DNA of 35,663 nt from Rhodobacterales bacterium (GCA_013297695.1 JAAFHX010000018.1:1-35663); one strand, 5' to 3'; shown: positions 1 through 11,367, counted from the stretch's first letter. Numbers and translations: made by a program. The notes: a model not told the origin generated them from the sequence alone.

Positions 1-477
1 TGCCGGGCGGGACTGGCCTCGGGGCGGCTGGAGCCGGTGCAGATCGAAGGCGCCGACGGGCGGCTGCGCGCCTCGGTCGCCTGGCCGGGCGTCGCCGCCC
101 GCGCGGCGGCAGCGCCCGAGCCGCCGGGGCGGCTGCGCGTGCTGTCGCCCTTCGACCCCAGCCTGCGCGACCGCGACCGGGCGGAACGGCTGTTCGGCTT
201 CTACTACCGGATCGAGGTCTTCGTGCCCGAGGTGCTGCGGACCTACGGCTACTACGTCTTTCCGCTGCTGGAAGGCAGCCGTCTGGTCGGACGGATCGAC
301 ATGAAGGCGCAGCGCGACCGGGGCGTGCTTGCGGTGCGCGCGCTCTGGCCAGAGGCCGGGGTGGCCTTTGGCGCGGGCCGCATGGCGCGGCTCGCGGCGG
401 AACTGGACCGCATCGCGCGCTTTGCGGGCTGCGACAGGGTCACCTTCGACGACGGCTGGCTCCGCGCGCCGGGCTGA
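1..477 (+). CDS. C-terminal part of a YcaQ-like winged-helix DNA-binding protein (truncated by window start)
   Basis: Frame is open from base 1; contains LSPFDPSLRDRDRAERLFGFYYRIEVFVPE..RTYGYYVFPLLEG..LVGRIDMKAQRD..L, typical of the YcaQ/HTH_42 family C-terminus. Confidence 0.8.
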   Translation, partial: CRAGLASGRLEPVQIEGADGRLRASVAWPGVAARAAAAPEPPGRLRVLSPFDPSLRDRDRAERLFGFYYRIEVFVPEVLRTYGYYVFPLLEGSRLVGRIDMKAQRDRGVLAVRALWPEAGVAFGAGRMARLAAELDRIARFAGCDRVTFDDGWLRAPG

Positions 478-482
478 GCCGG

Positions 483-2189
483 TCAGTCCTGCGAGACCGC
501 AAAGACCCCCAGGTCCAGCGGACGCCCCGAGCCTAGGTTCAGCCCGGTCACACGGCCCGTCTGCTCGACCTCGGTGCCCCGGGCGGCGGCGGCCTCGCGG
601 AACCGGTCGGCCCCGGCCATCGGCAGCAGGGCCACCGTGCAGGGGTCGGCGGCCAGCGCCGCCGCCGCGCCGGGCAGGTCCGTCTCGCGCACCGGCGCGG
701 GCGACAGGAAGATCAGCGAAGCCTCGCCAAAGCCCGCATCGGCCAGGGGCCGGGCAGGGCAGTCGGCATCGGGCCGGGCCAGTGCCAGGATCTGCGGCGC
801 GGGCCAGAGCGCGGGCATCCGCGCGGCGGCGGCAAAGACCGCACCGCCGAACCCCGCCCCGGCCAGCCACAGCGCCAGCACGGCCAGCCCCGCCAGCCGC
901 TGCGCCCGCGCCCGGAAGAACCCCGCCGCGCCCGCCAGCACCGCCGCGATCCCGGCCGCCAGCGGCAGCACCGGCACCGGGCCAAGCGTGGCTGCATAGA
1001 CCCCCACGGCCAGCAGGATCAGCACCGGCAGCGCCAGCAGCACGCCCGCCGCAAGGCCCTGCCACAGCCGCGCCGGGGCCGCGATCACCCCGCCCCAGAC
1101 CAGCGCCACCGCCAGCGCCAGCGCCGGATACATCGGCAGCACATAGTGGACCAGCTTGGTCGACGCCGCTTCGAACACCAGCCATCCCGGCACGGCCCAG
1201 GCCAGCGCAAAGATCATCCCGGCCGAGGCGCGGCGCGCCCAGATCGCGGGAAGGCACAGCGCCAGCGCGATTGAGGCGGGAAAGAACGTAACCCAGACCG
1301 CCGCCAGATAGCTTCCCGGCGGTGCTCCGTGGCTTTCCTGTGCGGTAGCGACCTTGGACAACAAGTCTCGGCCAAGCGCCTCGTCCCAGAAGGCCCCCCC
1401 GGCCCTGAGCGTGATCGCCAGATACCACGGCAGCATCAGTGCCAGCAGCAGGATCAGCCCCGCCCCCGGTTGCAGCGCCGAAAGCCAGCGAACCCGGCGC
1501 TGCACCGCCATCAGAACCAGTGCCGTCAGCGCCACCACCATCGGCCCGATGGGACCCTTGACCAGCACCGAAACTGCCATTGCCCCCCAGAACGGCAGCC
1601 AGACCGTCGGCCCGCCTGCGACCCCGCCCGCCCGTGCCGCCAGCCAGACCCGCGCCAGCGCATGCTGTGCCACCAGCACGGTCAGCAGCAGCACCGCATC
1701 GGTCTTGGCCAGCCGCGCCTCGGCCCCCAGCACGAAAACCCCCGCCATCAGCGTGCCCGCAACCATGGCCGGACCCGCCCCGCCGAACAGCCGCGCCACC
1801 GAAGCCGTCATCAGCACAGCCACCACCGCAGCGGCCAGCGAGGGCAGGCGGAACCGCCAGATCGTACTGTCGCCGGGCGGGCCGGTCAGCGCCGCCGCGG
1901 CCTGCATCCAGTAGATGCCGACCGGTTTCTTGTAGCGGGTGCCGTCCTGAAACCTGATGTCGATCACGTCGCCCGTCGCGCGCATCTGGCGGCTGGACTG
2001 GGCAAACCGCGCCTCGTCACGGTCCAGCGGCGGCAGGCTGGCAAAGCCCGGCAGAAAGGCCACCAACGAAAGCACCAGCAGCAGCACCGCAAGAGCCGCG
2101 CGCGGCAGGCGCAAAAGCGCGCCATCAACCCGTGCCGCAAACCCGGCGCGCGGAGCAGCCTGCGTCGGCGGGACGGCGGTTTCGGTCAT
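483..2189 (-). CDS. ArnT-like glycosyltransferase family 39 membrane protein
   Basis: N-terminal [52 protein letters not shown] motif followed by many hydrophobic segments. Confidence 0.85.
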   Translation of the reverse strand: MTETAVPPTQAAPRAGFAARVDGALLRLPRAALAVLLLVLSLVAFLPGFASLPPLDRDEARFAQSSRQMRATGDVIDIRFQDGTRYKKPVGIYWMQAAAALTGPPGDSTIWRFRLPSLAAAVVAVLMTASVARLFGGAGPAMVAGTLMAGVFVLGAEARLAKTDAVLLLTVLVAQHALARVWLAARAGGVAGGPTVWLPFWGAMAVSVLVKGPIGPMVVALTALVLMAVQRRVRWLSALQPGAGLILLLALMLPWYLAITLRAGGAFWDEALGRDLLSKVATAQESHGAPPGSYLAAVWVTFFPASIALALCLPAIWARRASAGMIFALAWAVPGWLVFEAASTKLVHYVLPMYPALALAVALVWGGVIAAPARLWQGLAAGVLLALPVLILLAVGVYAATLGPVPVLPLAAGIAAVLAGAAGFFRARAQRLAGLAVLALWLAGAGFGGAVFAAAARMPALWPAPQILALARPDADCPARPLADAGFGEASLIFLSPAPVRETDLPGAAAALAADPCTVALLPMAGADRFREAAAARGTEVEQTGRVTGLNLGSGRPLDLGVFAVSQD

Positions 2190-2210
2190 GGCGGCGTCGG
2201 GGCTCGGGAA

Positions 2211-2239
2211 TTGCGCGGCAGCTTTGCCCGGTCTATAGG
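2211..2239 (+). promoter_or_regulatory. Candidate sigma70-type promoter for dapD (TTGCGC-N17-TATAGG)
   Basis: Hexamers read directly, 17-nt spacer, about 40 nt upstream of the dapD ATG. Confidence 0.4.
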
Positions 2240-2278
2240 CTGCCCCGACCGCATGCCACAGGAAATGAAAGCCACCCC

Positions 2279-3106
2279 ATGAGCCACACCGATCTGGAAG
2301 CCGCCATCGAAGCCGCCTGGGAAACGCGTGACACCATCACCCCGGCGACGACAGGCCCCGCGCGCGAGGCGGTGGAAACCACACTGGCCGACCTGGACGC
2401 CGGGACCCTGCGGGTGGCGGTGCGGCAGGCCGACGGCCAGTGGCACGTCAACCAGTGGGCCAAGAAGGCGGTCCTGCTGGGCTTCCGGCTGCGCGACATG
2501 GAACATCAGCCGGGCGGCGCGCAGGGCGGCGGCTGGTGGGACAAGGTGGACAGCAAGTTCAAGGGCTGGGGCGACAACCAGTGGCGCGCAGCGGGGTTCC
2601 GTGCAGTGCACGGGTCGGTCGTGCGCCATTCGGCCTTCATTGCAAAGGGCGTCGTTCTGATGCCGTCCTTCGTGAACCTTGGTGCCTATGTGGACGAGGG
2701 CACGATGGTCGATACCTGGGCCACGGTCGGGTCCTGCGCGCAGATCGGCAAGAACGTCCACCTGTCGGGCGGGGTTGGCATCGGCGGGGTGCTGGAGCCG
2801 ATGCAGGCCGGGCCGACGATCATCGAGGACAACTGCTTCATCGGGGCACGGTCCGAGGTGGTGGAGGGCTGCATCGTGCGCGAGGGTTCCGTGCTGGGCA
2901 TGGGCGTCTTCATCGGCAAGTCCACCAAGATCGTGGACCGCGAGACCGGGGCCGTGACCTATGGCGAGGTTCCCGCCGGGTCGGTCGTGGTGGCGGGGTC
3001 GATGCCATCCAAGGGCGGGATCAACCTGTATTGCGCGGTGATCGTCAAGAAGGTCGATGCGCAGACCCGCAGCAAGACCAGCATCAACGAGCTGCTGCGC
3101 GACTGA
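2279..3106 (+). CDS. dapD: 2,3,4,5-tetrahydropyridine-2,6-dicarboxylate N-succinyltransferase
   Basis: [24 protein letters not shown]..., hexapeptide-repeat region [40 protein letters not shown]. Confidence 0.97.
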   Translation: MSHTDLEAAIEAAWETRDTITPATTGPAREAVETTLADLDAGTLRVAVRQADGQWHVNQWAKKAVLLGFRLRDMEHQPGGAQGGGWWDKVDSKFKGWGDNQWRAAGFRAVHGSVVRHSAFIAKGVVLMPSFVNLGAYVDEGTMVDTWATVGSCAQIGKNVHLSGGVGIGGVLEPMQAGPTIIEDNCFIGARSEVVEGCIVREGSVLGMGVFIGKSTKIVDRETGAVTYGEVPAGSVVVAGSMPSKGGINLYCAVIVKKVDAQTRSKTSINELLRD

Positions 3107-3165
3107 GGCACCGCTTCGGCCCCCGGTCGGTGGCCACCTTCCTTCGGCACAGCATGGGGGCGGAA

Positions 3166-3669
3166 ATGACGGTGCAGATTGTTCATGTGCGGACCAAGGA
3201 CGACGCCGCCGAGGTGCGCCTGCTCGTCGGCGAATTCGTCGGCTGGCTGCACCGGACCTATCCCGAAGGCGTGGCCGAGATTGACGCCTACTTCCGCGCC
3301 CAGGGTCTGGCGGACCAGATGCGCAACCTGCTGGCTGTCTTCTCTCCGCCCCGGGCCGATTGCCTTCTGGCACGGCTTGACGGGGCGGCGGTGGGCGTCG
3401 TGATGGTCAAGCCGCATTCCGACGGCACCTGCGAAATGAACCGGATGTTTGTCCGCGATTCGGCGCGGGGAAAGGGCATCGGCCGCGCTCTGGTGGCCGA
3501 ACTTCTGCAGACCGCCGCTGCGCTTGGCTATCGCCGGATGCTGCTGGCCGCCGGTCCCCGCCATACCGAGGCGCTGCGGCTGTATGCAGGCTTTGGCTTT
3601 GTGCAGGACGATAATCTGCCCGACACCGGGGCGGGCGAGATCGAGGTTCGCATGGTGCGTGCGCTTTGA
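3166..3669 (+). CDS. GNAT family N-acetyltransferase
   Basis: EMNRMFVRDSARGKGIGRALVAELLQTAAALGYRRMLL...LYAGFGF motif A/B; start ATG 3166 (alternative 3154). Confidence 0.85.
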   Translation: MTVQIVHVRTKDDAAEVRLLVGEFVGWLHRTYPEGVAEIDAYFRAQGLADQMRNLLAVFSPPRADCLLARLDGAAVGVVMVKPHSDGTCEMNRMFVRDSARGKGIGRALVAELLQTAAALGYRRMLLAAGPRHTEALRLYAGFGFVQDDNLPDTGAGEIEVRMVRAL

Positions 3670-3743
3670 ACGCCACCGGTCGCTTGACTTGGCCCTGTCC
3701 GGTGCCGTCAGGTGCGCCGCAGCGAACCGACGGAGACCGACCG

Positions 3744-4073
3744 ATGACCGACGAAAAGCCGAAGCGCCCGCAGCAGGTCTATACGCTGGTGATCGAGGTC
3801 GGCCGCAAGGCGGGCGACGGGCTGCCCGACCGCGCCACCGGCGCGGCACTGATGTGCTATGCCAGCGGCGTGGACGAGGCCGAGGCGGTGCGCGAGACGG
3901 TGGCGATCCTGAAGGCCGCAGATCTTGCGCCGCTGGATGTGGCCGGGCATGGCACGCTGGACGAACGCCTTTCGGGCGGCGAAGAGATTGACGACGCAGA
4001 ACGCGCGCTGATGGACCGCGCACTTGCCGAAAACTCGGTCATCGTGGCGCAGATGACGCCGTTCTACGACTGA
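3744..4073 (+). CDS. Conserved hypothetical protein (about 109 aa)
   Basis: Open frame [29 protein letters not shown]...; fits between dapD/GNAT and dapE with good spacing. Confidence 0.7.
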   Translation: MTDEKPKRPQQVYTLVIEVGRKAGDGLPDRATGAALMCYASGVDEAEAVRETVAILKAADLAPLDVAGHGTLDERLSGGEEIDDAERALMDRALAENSVIVAQMTPFYD

Positions 4074-4095
4074 CCTTCGCAAGGGACCTCGCCCG

Positions 4096-5253
4096 ATGCC
4101 CGACCTGCCCGACCCCCTCGACCCGGTGCGCCTGACGGCGGACCTTGTGCGCTGCCCCTCGGTCACCCCCGAAGAGGGCGGTGCGCTGGTGCTGCTGGAA
4201 CAGGTTCTGTCCGGGGCAGGATTCGACTGTGTGCGGGTGGACCGGGGCGGCATCGCCAACCTTTACGCGCGGTGGGGCCGCAAGGGGGCCAACCGCAGCT
4301 TTGGCTTCAACGGGCATACCGATGTGGTGCCGGTGGGCGATGCGGCGGCATGGACGCAGGACCCATTCGGGGCAGCGATCATCAATGGCTGGATGTACGG
4401 GCGCGGGACGACCGACATGAAATCCGGCGTCGCCGCCTTTGTGGCGGCGGCGGTCGATTTCGTCCGCACGACTCCACCCGACGGCGCGGTGATCCTGGCG
4501 ATCACCGGCGACGAAGAAGGGCCGGGCAAGGACGGGACCCGGGCGATCCTGGACTGGATGGTTGCCAATGGCGAGGCGATGACCGTCTGTCTGGTGGGCG
4601 AGCCGACCTGCCCGGATGTCTTCGGCGAGGCGATGAAGATCGGGCGGCGCGGGTCGATGACCGCCGCCATCACCGCGCAGGGCGTGCAGGGCCATTCCGC
4701 CTATCCGCACCGCGCGAAGAACCCGCTGACCACGCTGGTGCGGCTGCTGGACCGGCTGGCCGGCACCGAACTTGACCGGGGCACCGACCATTTCGATGCC
4801 TCGACACTGGCGATCACCACCGTCGATACCGGCAACCCGGCGTCGAACGTGATCCCTGCGCAGGCGCGGGCCACGGTGAACCTCCGCTTCAACGACCGCC
4901 ACACGGGCAGGTCTCTGTCAGACTGGCTGGACGCACAGACGGCGGCGGTAGAGGCGGAAACGGGCGTGCGGATCGGGCTGGAGGTGTCGGTGTCGGGCGA
5001 GGCGTTCCTGACCCCGCCGGGGCCACTGTCGGACCTTGTGGCGCAGGCGGTGCGGGCCGAAACGGGGCGGGTGCCGGCCCTGTCCACCTCGGGTGGCACG
5101 TCGGATGCGCGGTTCGTCAGGCATCACTGCCCGGTGGTCGAATTCGGGCTGGTGGGCCGCACGATGCACCAGGTGGATGAACGGGTCGAGGTGGCGCAGA
5201 TCGGGGCGCTGAAGGCGGTCTATGCGCGCGTGCTGCAGGACTATTTCGTATGA
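4096..5253 (+). CDS. dapE: Succinyl-diaminopimelate desuccinylase
   Basis: [64 protein letters not shown] metallopeptidase M20 signatures. Confidence 0.97.
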   Translation: MPDLPDPLDPVRLTADLVRCPSVTPEEGGALVLLEQVLSGAGFDCVRVDRGGIANLYARWGRKGANRSFGFNGHTDVVPVGDAAAWTQDPFGAAIINGWMYGRGTTDMKSGVAAFVAAAVDFVRTTPPDGAVILAITGDEEGPGKDGTRAILDWMVANGEAMTVCLVGEPTCPDVFGEAMKIGRRGSMTAAITAQGVQGHSAYPHRAKNPLTTLVRLLDRLAGTELDRGTDHFDASTLAITTVDTGNPASNVIPAQARATVNLRFNDRHTGRSLSDWLDAQTAAVEAETGVRIGLEVSVSGEAFLTPPGPLSDLVAQAVRAETGRVPALSTSGGTSDARFVRHHCPVVEFGLVGRTMHQVDERVEVAQIGALKAVYARVLQDYFV

Positions 5254-5672
5254 CCGTTCACATTGGCCGCACCGATGACCTTGCGACCTGCCGCTGGCTG
5301 CGGCGCGTGGTGTTCATTCAGGAACAGGGCGTGTCCGAGGCGGACGAGGTCGATGACCTTGACGGCACGGCGATCCATCTGCTGGCGGTCGAAGCCGGAC
5401 GCCCGGTCGGCACGGCGCGCCTCATGGTGCTGGAGGATACCGGCAAGATCGGCCGGGTCTGCGTGCTGAAGGACCGGCGCGGCCTTGGCCTTGGTGCCGC
5501 GCTGGTGCGTGCGGGCGTTGCCGAGTTCCGCGCAATGCCGGGGATCGCGCGGGTGAAACTGGGCGCGCAGGTCGTGGCGGTCGGGTTCTACCAGCGGCTC
5601 GGGTTCGAGGCGGTTGGGCCGGTCTATCTTGATGCTGGGATCGCGCATCGCGACATGGTGATGGTGCTGTGA
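5250..5672 (+). CDS. GNAT family N-acetyltransferase
   Basis: [19 protein letters not shown] ... [22 protein letters not shown] ... [28 protein letters not shown] overlap with dapE stop. Confidence 0.85.
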   Translation: MTVHIGRTDDLATCRWLRRVVFIQEQGVSEADEVDDLDGTAIHLLAVEAGRPVGTARLMVLEDTGKIGRVCVLKDRRGLGLGAALVRAGVAEFRAMPGIARVKLGAQVVAVGFYQRLGFEAVGPVYLDAGIAHRDMVMVL

Positions 5673-5715
5673 CGGCTGCTTTTCGAAGGCTGGCCGCTGT
5701 GCTACTCCCTTGGCC

Positions 5716-7968
5716 ATGACGCCGATCCCCACACGCGACCAGATCCGGCAGTGGATCACCGACAACCCAAACCTGACGGCCAAGCGTGACATCGCCAAGG
5801 CTTTCGGGATCAGGGGCGATGGCAGGATCGAGCTGAAGCGCCTGTTGCGCGAGATGGCCGACGAAGGCGGGCTTGAGAAGCGCGGGCGAGTCTACCGTGA
5901 CACGGACACCCTGCCGCCGGTGTCGGTGGTGCGGATGCTGGGGCCGGATGGCGCGGGCGATCAGTTTGCCGAACCGATGGAATGGCAGGGCGAAGGGCCT
6001 GCACCCCGCCTGCTGTTCGTGCCGCGCCCGGGCGATCCGGCGCTGGCGATCGGCGACCGGGTGCTGGCGCGGCTGGTGGCAGTGGACGGCGAGGCGCACA
6101 GCCATGAGGCGCGGCTGATCCGCAGGATCGGGGCCAACCCCTTGAAGGTGCTGGGCATCTTCCGCAAGGGGGCCGAGGGCGGGCGCATCCTGCCCATCGA
6201 CAAGGGGGCCGACAAGGAATGGGTCGTGGGCCGCGATGCCACAGGCGGCGCGCGCGATGGCGAACTGGTCGAGGCGGAACAGACGGGGCCGAAACGGATG
6301 GGCCTGCCGCAGGCGCGTATCGTCTGCCGTCTGGGCGACCCGGCGGCCCCCAGGGCAGTCAGCCTGATCGCCATTCACCAGCACGGCATCCCCGACCATT
6401 TCCCCGATGCCGTGGTGGCCGAGGCCGACACCGCCTTGCCAGCCCCGATGACCGGGCGGGCCGACCTGTCCGCGCTGGCGCTCGTCACCATCGACCCCAT
6501 CGACGCGCGCGACCATGACGATGCGGTTTTCGCCGAGGCCGACAGCGACCCGGCAAACCCCGGCGGCCACATCGTCTGGGTCGCCATCGCCGATGTGGCC
6601 CATTACGTCCGCCCCGGCACCGCGCTGGACCGCGAGGCGCGCAAGCGGGGCAATTCCACCTATTTCCCCGACCGGGTAGTGCCGATGCTGCCCGACCGGC
6701 TGTCGGGCGACCTCTGCTCGCTGCACGAGGGGGTTCTGCGTCCCGTGATCGCGGTGAAGATGCGGCTGGATGCGCAGGGCCACAAGCTGAGCCATCACTT
6801 CCTGCGCGGCATGATGCGCTCGGCGGCAAGCCTGCATTACGCCGAGGTGCAGGAGGCGGCGGACGGTACCCCCAACCCGCGCTGCGCGGCGCTGATGGAC
6901 GCGGTGATCGCGCCGCTTTATGCGGCCTATGCGGCGGCGGCGCAGGCGCGCGCCCTGCGCGAGCCGCTGGATCTGGACCTGCCCGAGCGCAAGATCGTGC
7001 TGACCGAGGATGGCCGCGTCGCTTCGGTCGCCTTTCGCGACCGGCTGGACGCGCACCGGCTGATCGAGGAATTCATGATCCTTGCCAACGTGGCGGCGGC
7101 CGAGGAACTGGTGCGGCTGCGCCAGCCGCTGCTGTTCCGGGTGCATGAAGAACCGAGCCCCGAAAAGCTTGATGCCCTGCGCGAGGTCGCTGAAGCCTCG
7201 GGCTTTGTGCTGGCCAGGGGGCAGGTGCTGCGGACGGGCCATCTGAACCGGCTGCTGGCGCAGGCCGAAGGGACCGAGTTCGGCGAGCTGATGAACATCA
7301 CCACGCTGCGGTCGATGACGCAGGCCTATTATCACCCGCAGAACTTTGGCCATTTCGGGCTGGCGCTGCGCAGCTACGCGCATTTCACCTCGCCGATCCG
7401 GCGCTATTCCGACCTGATCGTGCACCGTGCTCTGATCGCGGGGCACCGGTGGGGCGATGACGGGCTGTCGGCGGGCGATGCCGAGGCGCTGGAAGAGACC
7501 GCCAGGATGATTTCAGACGCCGAACGGCGCAGCATGGCGGCGGAACGCGACACGACCGACCGCTATCTGGCGGCCTATCTGTCGGATCAGGTGGGGGCAA
7601 CGTTCCAGGGCCGGATTTCCGGCGTGCAGCGCTTCGGGCTGTTCGTGAAACTGGACGGGACCGGGGCCGACGGGCTGGTGCCGATCCGCGAAGTGGGGCG
7701 CGAGTTCTTCCATTTCGACGCCGCACAGCAGACGCTGATGGGGGCAGATACCGGCACCGTGATTGGCGTGGGCCAACGCGTGACCGTGCGGCTGGCCGAG
7801 GCGGTTCCGGTGACGGGCGGGCTGCTGCTGGAGTTGCTGGAGATCGAGGGGCGGGGGCTGGCGGCAGGGAAACCTGCGCGGGGCGGGCGATATCAGCCGC
7901 GCAAGCCGGGCCGCGCGGCGGCGAAGGAGGCAAAGCTGGCGCGCAAGGTCGTGCGGCGGCGCAAGTAG
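5716..7968 (+). CDS. rnr: Ribonuclease R
   Basis: TIDPIDARDHDDAVFAE catalytic motif, RNB domain, HFTSPIRRYSDLIVHRAL, C-terminal S1 domain and basic tail; ATG at 5716 (track uses TTG 5710). Confidence 0.95.
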   Translation: MTPIPTRDQIRQWITDNPNLTAKRDIAKAFGIRGDGRIELKRLLREMADEGGLEKRGRVYRDTDTLPPVSVVRMLGPDGAGDQFAEPMEWQGEGPAPRLLFVPRPGDPALAIGDRVLARLVAVDGEAHSHEARLIRRIGANPLKVLGIFRKGAEGGRILPIDKGADKEWVVGRDATGGARDGELVEAEQTGPKRMGLPQARIVCRLGDPAAPRAVSLIAIHQHGIPDHFPDAVVAEADTALPAPMTGRADLSALALVTIDPIDARDHDDAVFAEADSDPANPGGHIVWVAIADVAHYVRPGTALDREARKRGNSTYFPDRVVPMLPDRLSGDLCSLHEGVLRPVIAVKMRLDAQGHKLSHHFLRGMMRSAASLHYAEVQEAADGTPNPRCAALMDAVIAPLYAAYAAAAQARALREPLDLDLPERKIVLTEDGRVASVAFRDRLDAHRLIEEFMILANVAAAEELVRLRQPLLFRVHEEPSPEKLDALREVAEASGFVLARGQVLRTGHLNRLLAQAEGTEFGELMNITTLRSMTQAYYHPQNFGHFGLALRSYAHFTSPIRRYSDLIVHRALIAGHRWGDDGLSAGDAEALEETARMISDAERRSMAAERDTTDRYLAAYLSDQVGATFQGRISGVQRFGLFVKLDGTGADGLVPIREVGREFFHFDAAQQTLMGADTGTVIGVGQRVTVRLAEAVPVTGGLLLELLEIEGRGLAAGKPARGGRYQPRKPGRAAAKEAKLARKVVRRRK

Positions 7969-7969
7969 C

Positions 7970-9088
7970 ATGGCGGATTTCGCCGACTGGCTGGCGGCGT
8001 TCCGCATGCGGGCGGATGCGGCGGGGATTGCCGAGGCAACGCTGGCCGCCGCGCTGGACGGGCTGGAGCCATTGCCGGAGGTGGTGGCGCGCGACCGCAA
8101 CCAGACCGAGGTGAACCGCACCTTGCGCGACTATCTGGCGATTGCGGCCTCGGATGCGCGGATCGCGCAGGGACGTGCGGCGCTGTCGCGGCACGCGGAC
8201 CTTCTGGCGCGGATCGAGGCGGCCTATGCTGTGGACAGCCATGTGCTGGTGGCGATCTGGGGGCTGGAAAGCAGTTACGGCGCAAACCCGGGCGATGTGC
8301 CGGTGATCGCCGCGCTGGCGACGCTGGCGCATGACGGGCGGCGCGCGGCCCTGTTCGAGGCGCAACTGATCGCGGCGCTGCGGATCGTCCAGGCAGGCGA
8401 CATGCCGGCGGCGGCGATGGTCGGAAGCTGGGCCGGGGCGATGGGGCACATGCAGTTCATGCCGACCTCCTATCTGGACCGGGCGGTGGATTTCGACGGC
8501 GACGGCCGTCGCGACATCTGGGGCGAGGATCCGACCGATGCGCTGGCGTCGGCGGCGGCCTACCTCGCGGCGGCGGGCTGGATGCCGGGGCAGCCCTGGG
8601 CGGTCGAGGTGCGGCTGCCCGAGGGGTTCGATGTGGGCCAGACCGGGCACGAGACGGCGCGGCCGATGGCAGACTGGCGCGCCTTGGGGGTAAGGGGCGG
8701 CGAGAGGCTGACGGACCCCGGCCCCGCCTCGGTGCTGCTGCCTGCGGGCCTGGGCGGGCCTGCGCTGCTGGCGTTCGGCAACTTTGCGGTGATCCGCAGC
8801 TACAACGGGGCGGATGCCTATGTGATCGGCGTGGGGCATCTGGCCGACCGGATTGCGGGCGGCGGGCCGCTGCAGGGCGGCTGGCCCGAGGATGACCGGG
8901 CCTTGAGCGCTGCCGAGCGGGCGGAGCTGCAGCGGCGGCTGACGGCGGCGGGGTTTGCTGCAGGTGTGGCGGATGGGGTGATCGGGCCGCAGTCGCGGGC
9001 GGCGCTGCGGGCGTTCCAGCGGGCGGCGGGGATGCCGCCGGATGGTCACCCCGGTCCGGCGGCGCTGGCGCGGTTGCGGCAGGGGTGA
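7970..9088 (+). CDS. Lytic murein transglycosylase (MltB-like) with C-terminal peptidoglycan-binding domain
   Basis: ALDGLEPLPEVVARDRNQTE, IWGLESSYG, GSWAGAMGHMQFMPTSYLDRAVDFDGDGRRDIW; C-terminal GVADGVIGPQSRAALRAFQRAAGMPPDG. Confidence 0.9.
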   Translation: MADFADWLAAFRMRADAAGIAEATLAAALDGLEPLPEVVARDRNQTEVNRTLRDYLAIAASDARIAQGRAALSRHADLLARIEAAYAVDSHVLVAIWGLESSYGANPGDVPVIAALATLAHDGRRAALFEAQLIAALRIVQAGDMPAAAMVGSWAGAMGHMQFMPTSYLDRAVDFDGDGRRDIWGEDPTDALASAAAYLAAAGWMPGQPWAVEVRLPEGFDVGQTGHETARPMADWRALGVRGGERLTDPGPASVLLPAGLGGPALLAFGNFAVIRSYNGADAYVIGVGHLADRIAGGGPLQGGWPEDDRALSAAERAELQRRLTAAGFAAGVADGVIGPQSRAALRAFQRAAGMPPDGHPGPAALARLRQG

Positions 9089-9091
9089 GCC

Positions 9092-9120
9092 GCGCGCGGG
9101 GCCATCGAGGCCCCTTGCGC
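9092..9120. terminator. GC-rich hairpin between convergent transglycosylase and truB genes
   Basis: GGGGCC-ATCGA-GGCCCC with flanking GCGC..GCGC pairing; no obvious T-tract. Confidence 0.4.
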
Positions 9121-9157
9121 GGCGCTGCCGGGGATGGGTGGGGACGGTCGCCTGACG

Positions 9158-10063
9158 TCAGTCGGCAAAGACGCGGGACGGGTGCAGTTCCCCCGCGCGA
9201 TAGATGCCGACGGCCAGGGCGCGCCCGTCAAAGCTGGCCCAGGCCGGGTCACCGTACTGTGCGTCAGACGACAGCACGAGGCCGGGGTTGCCGTTGCGCA
9301 GCCGTGCGGCACCTTCCGGCGTGGCGCGGCATTCCGGCAGGTCGGCCAGCCCCTGTTCCAGCGGCCGCAGATGGGCGTCAAGCGCGGGACTGCGGGCAAG
9401 ACGGTCGATCTCGTCCATCGTGATTCCTGCCTCGGCATCGAAGGGGCCGGACCAGGTGCGGCGCAGCCAGGCGACATGGCCGAGGCAGCCAAGCATCGCG
9501 CCAAGGTCGCGGGCAATGGCGCGGACATAGCCGCCCTTGCCGCAGACCATCTCGAAATCGGAATGGTCGGCATCGGGTCGGCCCAGCATCTCGAGGCTTT
9601 CGACCCACAGCGGGCGGGCTGCGATATCGACCGTCTCGCCCTCGCGCGCAAGGTCATAGGCCCGTTCGCCATCGATCTTCACGGCGGAAAACTGCGGCGG
9701 CACCTGCTGGATTTCGCCCCGGAAGGCAGGCAGGGCGGCAGTGATCTGCGCATCGGTCGGGCGCATGTCGGACGTGGCGAGGGTCGTGCCCTCGGCGTCA
9801 TCGGTGGTGGTCGCGGCCCCGAACCGCACCCGGAACCGGTAGCATTTCAGCGCATCGGTGATGTAGGGCACGGTCTTGGTCGCCTCGCCGAGCGCCACGG
9901 CCAGAACACCCGTCGCCGCCGGGTCAAGCGTGCCCGCATGCCCGGCCTTCTGCGCCTGGAACGCCCATTTCACCTTGTTCACCACGGCGGTCGAGGTGAT
10001 GCCCGCAGGCTTGTCCACCACGAGCCAGCCCGACACCGCCCTGCCCTTGCGCTGACGCGCCAT
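9158..10063 (-). CDS. truB: tRNA pseudouridine(55) synthase
   Basis: [22 protein letters not shown]...[25 protein letters not shown]; start MARQRKGR at 10063 rather than the ORF-track start. Confidence 0.96.
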   Translation of the reverse strand: MARQRKGRAVSGWLVVDKPAGITSTAVVNKVKWAFQAQKAGHAGTLDPAATGVLAVALGEATKTVPYITDALKCYRFRVRFGAATTTDDAEGTTLATSDMRPTDAQITAALPAFRGEIQQVPPQFSAVKIDGERAYDLAREGETVDIAARPLWVESLEMLGRPDADHSDFEMVCGKGGYVRAIARDLGAMLGCLGHVAWLRRTWSGPFDAEAGITMDEIDRLARSPALDAHLRPLEQGLADLPECRATPEGAARLRNGNPGLVLSSDAQYGDPAWASFDGRALAVGIYRAGELHPSRVFAD

Positions 10064-10091
10064 CTGACCCGTTCCCCTGATTGAAGCGGGC

Positions 10092-10120
10092 GTGCTAGCC
10101 GAGCGGGGTCGCCGCGTCAA
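10092..10120 (-). promoter_or_regulatory. Candidate sigma70-type promoter for truB (TTGACG-N17-TAGCAC)
   Basis: Read on minus strand; 17-nt spacer; predicted start of transcription about 20 nt before the truB ATG. Confidence 0.5.
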
Positions 10121-10130
10121 CCGCAGGCGT

Positions 10131-10865
10131 TCAACCCGTGCTGTCGCGCGGCACGACCGTGCCCACGATCGGCCCCATCGGAAAGCCGAAATCGCGCCGT
10201 CCCACAGCGGGGGCATAAAGCCGCGAGATGCTGCCGTCCAGATACAGCGCCTGCGGCAGGCCAAGCGCATCGCGGAAGATGCGGGCAAACTCGGTGAAGT
10301 TCACCCGGCCCTGCGAGATCACGAAATAGGCCTTCTGCCCGTCGGCGCTGACGCCCACGCCATTGCGGACATAGCGTGACGGGCTGTCAGGCAGAAAGCT
10401 GGGATGCAGCGCCCCGTCGATCACCAGCATCGGGCCGGACTGGGTGGCAAAACGGCATTCCGGGCGCAACTTCGCGAAGGCACGCGATTCGATCACGGAA
10501 AACCGCTCGCCGATGCAGAACACGCCGTTCGGCAAGAGCCCGAAATTGCCGGGCCCGTCCGAGGTGACAAGCTGCCCGCGCGGCTGGCCATCCTCGATCA
10601 TCAGCCCCACCGGGCTGCGGTCGGGATGGTACATGCCCGCGTTCATCGCGAAGCCCAGGCGCCGCCCCTCGGCATCCAGCGCCTCGTTCACGCGGTCGAA
10701 GGACCCGTAGGGCCTGCCGTCCGGGGCCATCTGGAACAGCCGCAGATCGTCGGCTGCGGTCACTTCGCAGACGGTGTAGCCAAGGTCGTCAAAGACCGCG
10801 TCGCGGCAGTCGGCAAGGGCGGCACCGGGCAAGAGCAGGGCCAGCACAAGGGCGGCGGCGCGCAT
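10131..10865 (-). CDS. Phosphodiester glycosidase (DUF2233/NAGPA-type) family exported protein
   Basis: Signal peptide [87 protein letters not shown]. Confidence 0.85.
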   Translation of the reverse strand: MRAAALVLALLLPGAALADCRDAVFDDLGYTVCEVTAADDLRLFQMAPDGRPYGSFDRVNEALDAEGRRLGFAMNAGMYHPDRSPVGLMIEDGQPRGQLVTSDGPGNFGLLPNGVFCIGERFSVIESRAFAKLRPECRFATQSGPMLVIDGALHPSFLPDSPSRYVRNGVGVSADGQKAYFVISQGRVNFTEFARIFRDALGLPQALYLDGSISRLYAPAVGRRDFGFPMGPIVGTVVPRDSTG

Positions 10866-10867
10866 GG

Positions 10868-11293
10868 TCACACCCCGGTCGGGTCGCCGTCGGGGTCGCG
10901 CGCCGCAAGATCGCGTTGCACGGCTTCGTCCGCGAACAGGCGGCGGGTGTGGTCCAGCCGGTCAAAGGTCTGGTCGGGCTGGAACCGCAGGTCGGGCGAG
11001 AATTTCAGCGTCATCGCGGCGGCTAGCGCCCGGCGCAGTTCCGACTTGTTGCGGGCCAGGGCCGCAATCGCCGCCTCGACGTTTTCGCCGCCAAGCGGCA
11101 TCACATAGGCGGTGGCGATCTTGAGGTCGGGCGACAGCCGCACCTCGCCCACGGTGATCGACATCGCGTTCAGGTCGGGGTCGTGGATGTCCTGCCGGTT
11201 CAGCAGGTCGGACAGGGTGCGGCGCACCAGTTCGCCGACGCGCAACTGGCGCTGCGAGGGGCCGCGGCCCTGGGAAGGTCTGTTCTGTGCCAT
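10868..11293 (-). CDS. rbfA: 30S ribosome-binding factor RbfA
   Basis: [57 protein letters not shown]...[25 protein letters not shown]. Confidence 0.95.
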   Translation of the reverse strand: MAQNRPSQGRGPSQRQLRVGELVRRTLSDLLNRQDIHDPDLNAMSITVGEVRLSPDLKIATAYVMPLGGENVEAAIAALARNKSELRRALAAAMTLKFSPDLRFQPDQTFDRLDHTRRLFADEAVQRDLAARDPDGDPTGV

Positions 11294-11300
11294 AGGGGAC

Positions 11301-11329
11301 TAGTTAGGCAAATTCGCCGTCTCCTGCAA
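11301..11329 (-). promoter_or_regulatory. Candidate sigma70-type promoter for rbfA (TTGCAG-N17-TAACTA)
   Basis: Read on minus strand, 17-nt spacer, immediately upstream of rbfA ATG. Confidence 0.4.
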
Positions 11330-11338
11330 CGGCAGGCT

Positions 11339-11367
11339 TTGCACGGGGCGCGGGAAGCCGCTAGGCA
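11339..11367 (+). promoter_or_regulatory. Candidate sigma70-type promoter for dapB (TTGCAC-N17-TAGGCA)
   Basis: 17-nt spacer; ends 25 nt before dapB ATG. Confidence 0.4.

Noticed and set aside
329-1291. 320-aa plus-strand ORF, extremely R/P/A rich
   Set aside because: Antisense to the ArnT-like gene; composition typical of out-of-frame high-GC translation.
5422-7446. 674-aa minus-strand ORF opposite rnr (and similar long antisense ORFs at 7385-9049, 19026-20447, 20372-21727, 24724-26196, 28025-29281)
   Set aside because: Shadow ORFs of well-supported sense genes with GC-driven composition and no recognisable domains.
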